DNA of 56,601 nucleotides from CAMQRS01 sp964370065 (lineage in GTDB: Bacteria; Bacillota_I; Bacilli_A; Erysipelotrichales; Erysipelotrichaceae), in the NCBI GenBank assembly GCA_964370065.1, contig CAYJGK010000008.1:1-56601 (forward strand), in the 5' to 3' direction. Below are positions 43,502 through 51,435 of the stretch, piece by piece. The notes under the pieces were generated by a model, which did not search any database, was not told where the DNA came from, and saw nothing but the letters and a program-made list of their open reading frames with translations. Every line of letters begins with the position of its first letter. Within the stretch, counting starts at the first letter, position 1. The translations under genes and the position numbers were made by a program.

Positions 43502-45115
43502 ATGAAAAATATTAATCATATATTATTAAAGCAAATGTTAGAAAGTGGATCGAATAATTTAATGAATCAATTTGCACACATTGATGCGTTAAATGTTTTC
43601 CCTGTACCTGATGGCGACACAGGAACGAATATGTCATTAACATTCAGTGCGGGTGTAAACGATGCATTGAAAATTGACAGTAATCAAGTCTCTGATATTG
43701 CAAAAGGTTTGTCTAAGGGATTATTAATGGGTGCAAGAGGAAATTCTGGAGTCATTACTTCTCAAATTTTTAGAGGATTCTATCAAGCGTTAGAAGGTCA
43801 TGCAGAAGTTTCTCCATTACAATTAGCAAACGCTTTTGTGAATGGTAGTCGTGTAGCTTATAAAGCGGTAATGCGTCCTGTAGAAGGAACTATTTTAACA
43901 GTTATTCGTGAAGCGAGTGATTACACATTAATATATGCAGCTGAACAAAGTGATCTTACAATAGAAGATGTAATGATTAAATTAGTAGAAGAAGCAAAAA
44001 AATCGCTAGATAACACGCCTGAATTATTACCTGTTTTAAAAGAAGTAGGTGTAGTGGATAGTGGGGGTGCGGGATTACTAGTTATATTAGAAGGTTTCTT
44101 AAGTGCTATACAAGGTGTGATTATTGAAAGAGATAGTACAATTGCAACGACTGCGATTGCTGCCACAGATATGGAAAGCGATGAATTTGGGTACTGTACA
44201 GAGTTTATTATTCGATTAGATGAAAGTAAGTTAAAATCATTTAGTGAAGAAAAATTACGTAATAAATTAGCGGAAATTGGTGATTCATTAGTGGTTGTAC
44301 AAGATGAAGAAATTGTAAAAGTACACATCCATACGTTACGTCCTGGTGATGCATTAAATATGGGACAAAGATATGGTGAATTTGCTAAGTTAAAAATTGA
44401 AAACATGCAGGAGCAACATGATAACATTTTAATGGAAGCTAGCGTTTCAAAAACAGAAACTAGAGAATATGCTTTAATTGCTGTAGCAGCAGGAGCAGGA
44501 TTAAGTGAATCTTTTAAAGAACTACGTGTAGATCATGTCATCAGTGGTGGACAAACTATGAATCCATCTACGGAGGATTTTGTTGCAGCCATTCAAAACT
44601 TAAATGCTAAAAATGTGTTTGTTATGCCAAATAATTCAAATATTATTTTGGCCGCCCAACAAGCATCACAAGTAGTAGAAGGTATAAATGTAATTGTTGT
44701 ACCAACTAAAACAATTCCACAAGGACTGTGTGCTTGTATGATGTTTAATCCAGAAGTAGATGTAGCAACTAATCAATCAGAAATGTTTGAAGCCATTTCG
44801 AATGTGCAATCTGGACAGATTACGTACGCTATTAAAGATACTCAATTCGAAGGATTAGAAATTAAAGCTAATGACTACATGGGTATATTTGAGAAAGAGA
44901 TTATTGTTAGTACAACAGATAAATTAGTATCAACCAAACAATTAGTTGATAAAATGGTAACTAGCGATAGTGAGATTGTAACATTAATAGCTGGTGAAGA
45001 TGCTAGTGATGAAGAAACAGCAATCATCCAACAATACATTGAAGAAAAAGGTGTAGAAGTTGAAGTGATTATAGGTGAACAACCTGTTTATTCATTCATT
45101 ATTGGAGTAGAATAA
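43502..45115 (+). CDS. fakA: Fatty acid kinase catalytic subunit FakA (DAK2/DhaL domain)
   Basis: A 537-residue protein with an N-terminal DhaL-type ATP-binding domain (NVFPVPDGDTGTNMSLTF, ARGNSGVITSQIFRG, DSGGAGLLVILEG), a middle domain and a C-terminal domain of the YloV/FakA family. FakA phosphorylates exogenous fatty acids held by a FakB carrier so they can enter phospholipid synthesis. No fakB is in the window. Length and order after yloU agree with the family. Confidence 0.92.
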   Translation: MKNINHILLKQMLESGSNNLMNQFAHIDALNVFPVPDGDTGTNMSLTFSAGVNDALKIDSNQVSDIAKGLSKGLLMGARGNSGVITSQIFRGFYQALEGHAEVSPLQLANAFVNGSRVAYKAVMRPVEGTILTVIREASDYTLIYAAEQSDLTIEDVMIKLVEEAKKSLDNTPELLPVLKEVGVVDSGGAGLLVILEGFLSAIQGVIIERDSTIATTAIAATDMESDEFGYCTEFIIRLDESKLKSFSEEKLRNKLAEIGDSLVVVQDEEIVKVHIHTLRPGDALNMGQRYGEFAKLKIENMQEQHDNILMEASVSKTETREYALIAVAAGAGLSESFKELRVDHVISGGQTMNPSTEDFVAAIQNLNAKNVFVMPNNSNIILAAQQASQVVEGINVIVVPTKTIPQGLCACMMFNPEVDVATNQSEMFEAISNVQSGQITYAIKDTQFEGLEIKANDYMGIFEKEIIVSTTDKLVSTKQLVDKMVTSDSEIVTLIAGEDASDEETAIIQQYIEEKGVEVEVIIGEQPVYSFIIGVE

Positions 45116-45120
45116 TATAA

Positions 45121-45146
45121 AAAACGGACCCTTATAGGTTCGTTTT
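45121..45146. terminator. Bidirectional terminator between fakA and the TtcA-like gene
   Basis: A 10-bp stem AAAACGGACC (45121-45130) with GGTTCGTTTT (45137-45146), one G-T pair, loop CTTATA. A and T flanks on both sides serve the converging genes. Confidence 0.85.
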
Positions 45147-45864
45147 AATTTTTCTTCCACAAATTTGCATTTTCATCAAATAAAATGGAACTGAAATTTT
45201 GTTTTGCACTTGGGTATAGTTTATAGATTATATCTAAGTGTTCTTTAATGTCGTTACGTTTAGAATGGCCATCTTTTGGACATTTAGAAAGCACGACGGG
45301 AATATTTAATTGTTTTACTAAACGGATAATTTGTTTTTCTTTTGCATAAATCATAGGTCGAATAAATCCTATGCTTTGTTCTTCATAATTAATCTTAGGG
45401 TGAAAGCTATTTACTTTTCCTCCATATATCATGTTTAAGAACAACGTTTCTATTGCATCATCATTGTGATGTGCAAACGCTATTTTATTTGCATTATACT
45501 TCTTAGCTAAAGAAACAATTCCTCCACGTTTTAAATTGGAACAACGACTACAATCAATACTTCCATCTTTTTTAGGATAATTTTTTAGTATTTCAAATAT
45601 AGGAATGGGTTCAATGTGCAAAGGAATGTGTAAAGAGTCACAATAATTTTGTAAAGTAGAATCAACATGTTTGCTAAATCCCATATCCATATGAATAGCA
45701 ATCAAACTGAATTTTTTATGATTAAATTTTTGATATATACTTAGCGCTTGTAATAGCAACATACTATCTTTACCACCTGACAATCCCAAAGCGATGCAGT
45801 CATTGTCCTCAATTAATTTAAAATCATCATCGGCTTTTCTAATTTGTTTTAATAAATTTTGCAT
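45145..45864 (-). CDS. ttcA: TtcA-like tRNA 2-thiocytidine synthetase (PP-loop ATPase)
   Basis: A 239-residue PP-loop protein of the TtcA/TilS/MesJ superfamily. The ATP loop is LSGGKDS at 28-34. Two cysteines in CSRC (105, 108) and a third, Cys195 in SKCPKDGHSKR, match the iron-sulfur cluster pattern of TtcA, which thiolates C32 of some tRNAs. The ATG at 45864 after GGAGAATCT is chosen; in-frame upstream codons lie in the palindromic promoter. It is divergent from truB. Substrate could differ from that of E. coli TtcA. Confidence 0.82.
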   Translation of the reverse strand: MQNLLKQIRKADDDFKLIEDNDCIALGLSGGKDSMLLLQALSIYQKFNHKKFSLIAIHMDMGFSKHVDSTLQNYCDSLHIPLHIEPIPIFEILKNYPKKDGSIDCSRCSNLKRGGIVSLAKKYNANKIAFAHHNDDAIETLFLNMIYGGKVNSFHPKINYEEQSIGFIRPMIYAKEKQIIRLVKQLNIPVVLSKCPKDGHSKRNDIKEHLDIIYKLYPSAKQNFSSILFDENANLWKKN

Positions 45865-45891
45865 AGATTCTCCATTTCTTTTTACGCTAAG

Positions 45892-45932
45892 CATTATAAC
45901 ATAGATTATCAAAGATAATCTATGTTATAATG
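45892..45932. promoter_or_regulatory. Perfect 19-bp inverted repeat holding divergent promoters of ttcA and truB
   Basis: Two exact 19-bp arms (45892-45910 and 45914-45932) flank AAA. Each arm contains an outward-facing TGTTATAAT extended -10: plus strand at 45923-45931, minus strand at 45893-45901. Starts would fall near 45938 and 45886, giving leaders of about 10 and 22 nt. The -35 areas lie in the opposite arm and are poor. The symmetry could bind a dimeric regulator; that is inference. Confidence 0.75.
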
Positions 45933-45947
45933 AACATGGTGATAATA

Positions 45948-46778
45948 ATGGATGGAGTATTAATAGTAAAAAAAGAGGCTGGTATGACTAGCCATGATGT
46001 CGTATTTAAATTACGTAGAATTTTAAAAACAAAAAAAATCGGACATAGTGGAACGTTAGATCCTAATGCCACTGGAGTTTTAATCGTACTTGTAGGGAAA
46101 GCATGTAAGATTTTACCGTTTATTGAAGATGTTGATAAAGAATATATCGCGACTCTGCAATTGGGAAAACAAACGATTAGTGACGATATTTGGGATGAAA
46201 CAATAGCTGAAAAACCAGTGACTCCTATTGCTGATTTTAATGGTTTACTACAAACTTTCGTTGGACAAATAAAACAGTTGCCACCAATGATAAGTTCAAT
46301 TAAAATCAATGGAAAAAAACTATACGAATATGCTAGAGAAAAGATAGAAGTAGAACGTCCACTTAGAGATGTTGAAGTATATGAAATGGAAGTGTTGGAT
46401 GCCACACAATTAAAGTTTAGAATGCATTGTGGAAGTGGAACGTATGTGCGATCTATTTGTAGAGATGTAGCTATACTTAGCAATAATGTGGGTTGTATGT
46501 CTAGTTTGGTTCGTACTAAAGTAGGGAAATTCAGCATTGATCAAGCATCTACCCTTGCTGAAATCGAAGCGAATCAATTCACTTTATTTGATGTGAAAAC
46601 GATGCTTTCTCATTATGAACAAGTATCCTATCAACCAATTGAAAATGTATATCATGGTAAACGGATTCAACTAAATACCAAAGAAAATCAAGTTATCTTA
46701 ATGGATAACGATAAGGTTGTTTCGATCTATGAAAGAGAATTTAATCAGACGTTTAAATGTATTAGAGGATTGTTTTAA
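45948..46778 (+). CDS. truB: tRNA pseudouridine-55 synthase
   Basis: A 276-residue TruB that makes pseudouridine 55 in the T loop of tRNAs. N-terminal KKEAGMTSHDVVFKLRRIL, GHSGTLDPNATGVL with catalytic Asp38, and GTYVRSICRDVA are all typical. I use ATG at 45948, preceded by GGTGAT, which aligns with the usual TruB start; ATGs at 45930 and 45936 lie at or next to the promoter. The stop overlaps ribF by one base. Confidence 0.95.
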   Translation: MDGVLIVKKEAGMTSHDVVFKLRRILKTKKIGHSGTLDPNATGVLIVLVGKACKILPFIEDVDKEYIATLQLGKQTISDDIWDETIAEKPVTPIADFNGLLQTFVGQIKQLPPMISSIKINGKKLYEYAREKIEVERPLRDVEVYEMEVLDATQLKFRMHCGSGTYVRSICRDVAILSNNVGCMSSLVRTKVGKFSIDQASTLAEIEANQFTLFDVKTMLSHYEQVSYQPIENVYHGKRIQLNTKENQVILMDNDKVVSIYEREFNQTFKCIRGLF

Positions 46779-47683
46779 TGAAAATCATACAGGTAGACAC
46801 TTTATTTAATATTGAGTTAGAGCAAGAATACGTGGCATGTATTGGTTATTTTGATGGGTTGCATTTAGGTCATCAACAATTATTTAAAGAAACAAAGAAA
46901 ATGAGTCAACAACTTAGGCTACAAAGCGCGTGTATTTGTTTTGATGAAGACCCGCATACTCTGTTGTATCCTACTAAAACATTTTCTTATCTAACACCAA
47001 TGAAGCAAAGGTTGAAGCGTTTAAATCAATATGGATTTGATGTTTGTTTCTTATTGCGATTTAATCAACAAATGTCCAATCTAACGATTGATGAGTTTCA
47101 TCGTTTATTGAGCAAATTGCATGTCAAACATATAGTGTGTGGACAAGACTTTAGATATGGGAAAAATGCAAGTGGTAATATAGATACCTTTCAACATTCC
47201 GATTTTATAGTGCATTCACAAGATTTGCTTTTAGATCATGATAAAAAAATTTCTTCTAGTATGATTGAACAACATTTACTTGCAGCCAATATTGAACAAG
47301 CTAATCAGGAATTAGGTTATGCTTATACAATTTCAGGAACTGTCATTCATGGGGCGAAATTAGGAAGTAGTCAATTAGGTTTTCCGACAGCTAATTTAGA
47401 ATGCGAAGAAGCTTATATTATTCCCAAAATAGGGGTGTATGAAGGAGTAGTTGAACACGCAGGTATGAGATATTCTGCCATGATTAATATTGGACATAAT
47501 CCAACAATGAATTATACCTCTACATTGAGTATAGAAGCACATATATTAGATTTTGATAAAGAAATATACGGGGAACATATTAATATTTCATTTATTTCTT
47601 ATTTAAGAGATGAAAAAAAGTTTACAAGTATCCAAGAATTAATTGTACAATTACAAAATGATATAAAAAAAATAAGAGAGTAA
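46778..47683 (+). CDS. ribF: Bifunctional riboflavin kinase/FAD synthetase
   Basis: A 301-residue enzyme that makes FMN and then FAD from riboflavin. The N-terminal nucleotidyltransferase domain has the HxGH-type motif GYFDGLHLGHQQL, and HIVCGQDFRYGKNASG. The C-terminal kinase domain has GTVIHGAKLGSSQLGFPTANLE. The truB-ribF pair is conserved in Firmicutes. No FMN riboswitch is present upstream, as expected for this position. Confidence 0.95.
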   Translation: MKIIQVDTLFNIELEQEYVACIGYFDGLHLGHQQLFKETKKMSQQLRLQSACICFDEDPHTLLYPTKTFSYLTPMKQRLKRLNQYGFDVCFLLRFNQQMSNLTIDEFHRLLSKLHVKHIVCGQDFRYGKNASGNIDTFQHSDFIVHSQDLLLDHDKKISSSMIEQHLLAANIEQANQELGYAYTISGTVIHGAKLGSSQLGFPTANLECEEAYIIPKIGVYEGVVEHAGMRYSAMINIGHNPTMNYTSTLSIEAHILDFDKEIYGEHINISFISYLRDEKKFTSIQELIVQLQNDIKKIRE

Positions 47684-47695
47684 AGGAGGAATAAT

Positions 47696-49063
47696 ATGCG
47701 TGTAAAAGTATTTGATACCATTGATGACACATTAAAATTATTAGCAGAAAAAAGAGAAGAATATCATGGTATGCGTAAAGAAATTAAACATATTTTGTTT
47801 TCAGTATTATCTGATAAAAGTGATCGAATCATGGATATTTCAAGTCGTGTTAAGTCAGCGGAGAGTTTAAGAGAAAAAATAATTCGAAATCGTATGTATG
47901 TAAAGTATGCAACGAGTGAAGAAATTTTAGCGAACTTAAGCGATGGCATTGGGTTAAAAATAGAATGCCGTTTTATGGATGAAGAACATACGGTTTACAC
48001 TTTATTACAAAATGCAGTAGCAGAGAGGAAAGAAGATGGCTACTCTAGTTTCAATTCGCACCCTCATGTCAGTTTGGACCTTAGAGGGGAACAACCTCAA
48101 ATTCAAAAAAATGGATTCACCATTTATCGTATTGATGGATATTATGAACAAGACAAAGTGAAAACTAGATTTGAATTACAAATTAAAAGTCTGGTTAATA
48201 GTTTTTGGGGTGACATCGAGCATAAATTAGTTTATAAAAATACAAACTATTACGTATATGATGACTTTATGAAACGCCTACTATCTTCTATTAAGTCTAA
48301 CTTATCTATTATTGATGCGCAATTGCGTATCGTTTATGACGAAATGGAAAGTGGAGATCGTAATCAAATGGGGTTAGTAAGTGAAGAAAATTTTGAAAAG
48401 TTCTTGGCAAAGGCTATTAATGATTTATTTACCGAAAAATTAAAAGATTCAATTGGATTCACTATCAATATTAAAAAGACTTCTAATATTTTAGGACATT
48501 ATATTTTCGTAAAAAACATCCGTGATCATATTGGAGATGAACATAGTGGAGGCTTATTCAATATCTTCAAAAAACTAAATGGTGTACATATCGATTTTAG
48601 TGAAGAAATTGAAATGGAGTCTAAGTTTTGTTCAAACAATGAATTTAGCAAACGTTTAGGAAATTATTTAATTGACCAATTAAATAAAGATTATGAATGG
48701 TATGTATTCTTTAAGATGTTATTTGCTTTAGAAGAAGGTAATAATATTGAAGACTTTACTTTATTTATGATGATCTATTTAGATTTGTTAGTGGACCATT
48801 ATTGGTTCAAAACTAGTTTTGTTAAACTAGAACACCATGATGCTCAAGAAATACATGACCGATGTTTATTAATGTTAGCAAATGTATTAATTGAATGTGA
48901 TACGATTAAGATTATTTATAATGAAAATTTAAACAGTATTAAGACTGAATTTGTACATTTTATTGAAGTCATTGAAGCTCGTGTTGTATCATTGAAAGAC
49001 TTTATTGCATTCGAACAATTTTATACAGAAGATTTATTAAAAAGAATAAAAGGCGTATTATAA
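47696..49063 (+). CDS. RelA/SpoT-domain protein of divergent type
   Basis: A 455-residue protein whose N-terminal half matches the (p)ppGpp synthetase fold. SSRVKSAESLREKIIRN (about 49-65) resembles the RVK-SxESxxEK ATP region; SDGIGLKIECRF (82-93) the DxxGxR region; FELQIKSLVNSFWGDIEHKLVYK (159-181) the ExQIRT...WAxxEHxxxYK region. The usual GYRSxH segment is replaced by KNGFTIYRIDGYY. The last 230 residues (helical, about 225-455) match nothing I know. It lacks HD, TGS and ACT domains. It follows ribF by 12 nt with AGGAGG. It may be an alarmone-type synthetase or a diverged nucleotidyltransferase. Confidence 0.75.
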   Translation: MRVKVFDTIDDTLKLLAEKREEYHGMRKEIKHILFSVLSDKSDRIMDISSRVKSAESLREKIIRNRMYVKYATSEEILANLSDGIGLKIECRFMDEEHTVYTLLQNAVAERKEDGYSSFNSHPHVSLDLRGEQPQIQKNGFTIYRIDGYYEQDKVKTRFELQIKSLVNSFWGDIEHKLVYKNTNYYVYDDFMKRLLSSIKSNLSIIDAQLRIVYDEMESGDRNQMGLVSEENFEKFLAKAINDLFTEKLKDSIGFTINIKKTSNILGHYIFVKNIRDHIGDEHSGGLFNIFKKLNGVHIDFSEEIEMESKFCSNNEFSKRLGNYLIDQLNKDYEWYVFFKMLFALEEGNNIEDFTLFMMIYLDLLVDHYWFKTSFVKLEHHDAQEIHDRCLLMLANVLIECDTIKIIYNENLNSIKTEFVHFIEVIEARVVSLKDFIAFEQFYTEDLLKRIKGVL

Positions 49064-49105
49064 AATATAAAAATGCGCCTATACCATTTCAATTCCAAAT
49101 AATTA

Positions 49106-49114
49106 TGTTATAAT
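49106..49114 (+). promoter_or_regulatory. Extended -10 promoter of yqhY
   Basis: TGTTATAAT at 49106-49114; TTTCAA at 49087-49092 may serve as a weak -35 (16 nt). AGGTGGGTGAT is the ribosome site. Confidence 0.55.
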
Positions 49115-49132
49115 ACAGGTGGGTGATAAACT

Positions 49133-49456
49133 ATGGCACAAGAATATGTTGCAATGAACAGCAAAGAAAAAGGACTATGCGCTATCAATACAAAAGTATT
49201 TGAAACGATTACACAAATTTGTGTAAGCGAAGAAAAAGGGATTTCTTTAGGAGATCCAAATGTATTCAAAACACCAGTTTCATGTAAAATGATTGATGAT
49301 AAATTAGTGTTACAAGTAAACATTAAAGTGGACTATCACGCAAAAGTGAATGAAGTTTCACAATTACTACAAACTAAAATTTATGATAGTATTAAACACA
49401 TGACTGATTGTAAAGTCAATACAATTACAATTAATGTAGAAGGCTTTAAGTTCTAA
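49133..49456 (+). CDS. yqhY: Asp23/Gls24 family protein, YqhY-like
   Basis: A 107-residue Asp23/Gls24 protein, recognised from SxxVFETITQICVSEEKGIS at the start, the VNIKVDYHAKVNEVSQLLQTKIYDSIKHMT segment and the C-terminal VNTITINVEGFKF. In B. subtilis yqhY lies between the acetyl-CoA carboxylase genes accBC and nusB and affects lipid synthesis control. Here acc genes are absent and a Rel-like gene stands upstream, but nusB follows. It ends with a terminator, so nusB has a separate promoter. Confidence 0.85.
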   Translation: MAQEYVAMNSKEKGLCAINTKVFETITQICVSEEKGISLGDPNVFKTPVSCKMIDDKLVLQVNIKVDYHAKVNEVSQLLQTKIYDSIKHMTDCKVNTITINVEGFKF

Positions 49457-49486
49457 GTTACATATTTATGTAACTTTTCTTTTTTG
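49455..49486 (+). terminator. Terminator of yqhY
   Basis: An 8-bp stem AAGTTACA (49455-49462) with TGTAACTT (49469-49476), loop TATTTA, then a T-rich tract interrupted by one C. Confidence 0.8.
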
Positions 49487-49489
49487 TTA

Positions 49490-49498
49490 TGGTATAAT
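49490..49498 (+). promoter_or_regulatory. Extended -10 promoter of the nusB-recN operon
   Basis: TGGTATAAT at 49490-49498, about 33 nt before nusB, with GGAGGAATT as ribosome site. The -35 region is a T tract from the terminator. Confidence 0.55.
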
Positions 49499-49530
49499 AA
49501 AAACGAAATAAAACGTTTATTGGAGGAATT

Positions 49531-49908
49531 ATGAATAGACATCAAATGAGAGAATTAGGTATGACTTGTTTATATCAATCATTATTGTTAAAGAAAGATA
49601 TCAAAACAGTTGTATTTGAAAATACAAATGAAAAAAATAAGATTGATCCATTTTTATATGCGATTACAATCGATGCTTTTGCTAATATTAAATATTATGA
49701 AAGCAAAATTGATAAGATTTTAAATGATGATTGGAATTTTACACGTCTAGGTTATGTCGAACAAGCAATCTTAATCATTGCTGCAAGTGAAATTAATTTT
49801 GAAACTGCACAAAAACCAATCGTTATTGATGAAGCCATAACATTAGCTAAAAAGTTTTGTGATGACGATACTTATAAATTGATCAATGGGGTTTTAGATA
49901 AACTATGA
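49531..49908 (+). CDS. nusB: Transcription antitermination factor NusB
   Basis: A 125-residue all-helical RNA-binding protein that joins NusE (S10) on boxA RNA for rRNA antitermination. The N-terminus RHQMRELGMTCLYQSLL and C-terminal KPIVIDEAITLAKKFCDDDTYKLINGVLDKL are typical. It starts a compact operon in which xseA begins within its stop (ATGA). folD, between nusB and xseA in B. subtilis, is absent. Confidence 0.93.
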   Translation: MNRHQMRELGMTCLYQSLLLKKDIKTVVFENTNEKNKIDPFLYAITIDAFANIKYYESKIDKILNDDWNFTRLGYVEQAILIIAASEINFETAQKPIVIDEAITLAKKFCDDDTYKLINGVLDKL

Positions 49909-51239
49909 GAAACCAAGTGTGGACAATTTCTACATTAGCACGATACTTAAAAAATAGCCTGGATAATGATTCGCATATCCAGGCTATTTTAGTAAAGGGA
50001 GAAATTAGTAATTTCACGCGTCATCGTAGTGGCCATTTATATTTTTCTTTAAAAGATGAAGGCTCGCGCATGAATTGCGTAATGTTTTCTTCAGCTGCTT
50101 CAAAATTGCGTATTCAGCCGAAAGAAGGCTTGCAAGTACTTGCAAAAATTAAAGTTTCAATGTATGAACCACAAGGTAATTTGCAACTTTATGTAATGGA
50201 AATGCAGTGTGATGGAATTGGAGATTTATACTTAGCTTTTGAACAGTTAAAACAGACCTTGTATGTGCAAGGCTTGTTTAATATAGAGCACAAAAAAAAG
50301 TTACCTTTATATCCTATGAGTATTGCGATAATTAGTGCCAAAACGGGGGCTGCTATACAAGATGTACTGTCTATTATTGCTAGGCGATGGCCAATTGCGA
50401 AGGTTCATGTATACTCTAGTTTAGTACAAGGGAGTGGTGCAAGCGCTAATATTATTTCACAATTACAAGTTGCCGATCAGAATAATCATGATGTTATTTT
50501 GTTAGTACGTGGTGGAGGAAGTTTAGAAGATTTATGGTGTTTTAATGATGAGAATTTAGCACATTGCATTTATCATTTGAAAACTTGTATAGTCAGTGGA
50601 GTAGGCCATGAAACAGACACAACATTGGTTGATTATGTATCTGATTTACGTGCGCCAACACCTAGTGCAGCTGCAGAATTAATTACGCCAGATAAAGAAC
50701 AAATACAGTTACAAGTAACAAAATATAAGCAAATGATGATACAAAAAATGGATTTAATTTATCGTTTGCATGCACAACAATTAGAATACTATCGTGATAA
50801 ACCATACTTTAATGATAGTGAATATTATATTCAACAACAAAAATTACGGTTATTGATGGCAAAACAAGGCTTATTAAAGATTGAAGGAGTATTAAATGAA
50901 AATCAATATCGATATCTATCGATAAAAGAGCAACTTGCCCATATAGTAGATAAACAAACACATTCATTATCCACGCATGTGTCACAACAAAAGACGAAAC
51001 TTATCTATGTTATGCAAAATTTAGTGAATGAAAATAAGCAAAATATGAATCAATTGATTTCATTATTAGATGCTTATTCACCATTAAAAGTATTGCAAAG
51101 GGGTTATGCTATTGCTATACAAGATACGCAAGCGATTAAAAGTGTAGAGCAAGTAAAAACAGATGATGAAATAATGGTTCAAGTTCAAGATGGGATAATT
51201 AGAGCGATTGTTAAGGAGAGTAAAAAATATGAAAAATAA
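49905..51239 (+). CDS. xseA: Exodeoxyribonuclease VII large subunit
   Basis: A 444-residue catalytic subunit of exonuclease VII, which degrades single-stranded DNA from both ends. The N-terminal OB fold (VKGEISNFTRHRSGHLYFSLKDEGSRMNCVMF) is followed by the catalytic core with ARRWPIAKVHVYSSLVQG, LLVRGGGSLEDLWCFNDE and GVGHETDTTLVDYVSDLRAPTPSAAAEL. The coiled-coil C-terminus ends with the GYAI repeat. It overlaps nusB by 4 nt and xseB by 11 nt. Confidence 0.96.
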   Translation: MRNQVWTISTLARYLKNSLDNDSHIQAILVKGEISNFTRHRSGHLYFSLKDEGSRMNCVMFSSAASKLRIQPKEGLQVLAKIKVSMYEPQGNLQLYVMEMQCDGIGDLYLAFEQLKQTLYVQGLFNIEHKKKLPLYPMSIAIISAKTGAAIQDVLSIIARRWPIAKVHVYSSLVQGSGASANIISQLQVADQNNHDVILLVRGGGSLEDLWCFNDENLAHCIYHLKTCIVSGVGHETDTTLVDYVSDLRAPTPSAAAELITPDKEQIQLQVTKYKQMMIQKMDLIYRLHAQQLEYYRDKPYFNDSEYYIQQQKLRLLMAKQGLLKIEGVLNENQYRYLSIKEQLAHIVDKQTHSLSTHVSQQKTKLIYVMQNLVNENKQNMNQLISLLDAYSPLKVLQRGYAIAIQDTQAIKSVEQVKTDDEIMVQVQDGIIRAIVKESKKYEK

Positions 51240-51435
51240 TTTAAAATTTAATGAAGCGATGCAACGTTTAGAGACAATTGTGACGCAACTAGAAAGGAAT
51301 GAAATCGAATTAGAAGAAGCGATGCAATTATTTGAGGAAGGTTTGAATTTAATTCATTCTTGTGACCAACAATTAACTGATTTTGAAAACAAAGTGCAAC
51401 AGCTTTTAGAGGAATTCCAAAAAGGAGAACAATAA
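51229..51435 (+). CDS. xseB: Exodeoxyribonuclease VII small subunit
   Basis: A 68-residue helical-hairpin subunit that binds the XseA stalk. FNEAMQRLETIVTQLERNEIELEEAMQLFEEG is the family pattern. ATG at 51229 after AAGGAGAG; the start overlaps xseA. Its stop shares a base with ispA. Confidence 0.95.
   Translation: MKNNLKFNEAMQRLETIVTQLERNEIELEEAMQLFEEGLNLIHSCDQQLTDFENKVQQLLEEFQKGEQ

Noticed and set aside
43921..44427. Long reverse-strand open frame inside fakA (168 codons)
   Set aside because: It mirrors the coding frame of a well-supported gene, has no ribosome site, and its product is low-complexity Ser/Asn-rich, typical of a shadow frame.
45920..46537. Long reverse-strand open frame opposite truB (205 codons)
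   Set aside because: It lies entirely opposite the truB coding region and crosses the divergent promoter; no start signals or recognisable family.
49051..49080. Inverted repeat AGGCGTATT...AATGCGCCT after the Rel-like gene, considered as terminator
   Set aside because: The stem is possible with one T-G pair, but the loop is long and AT-rich and no T tract follows, so termination is not supported.
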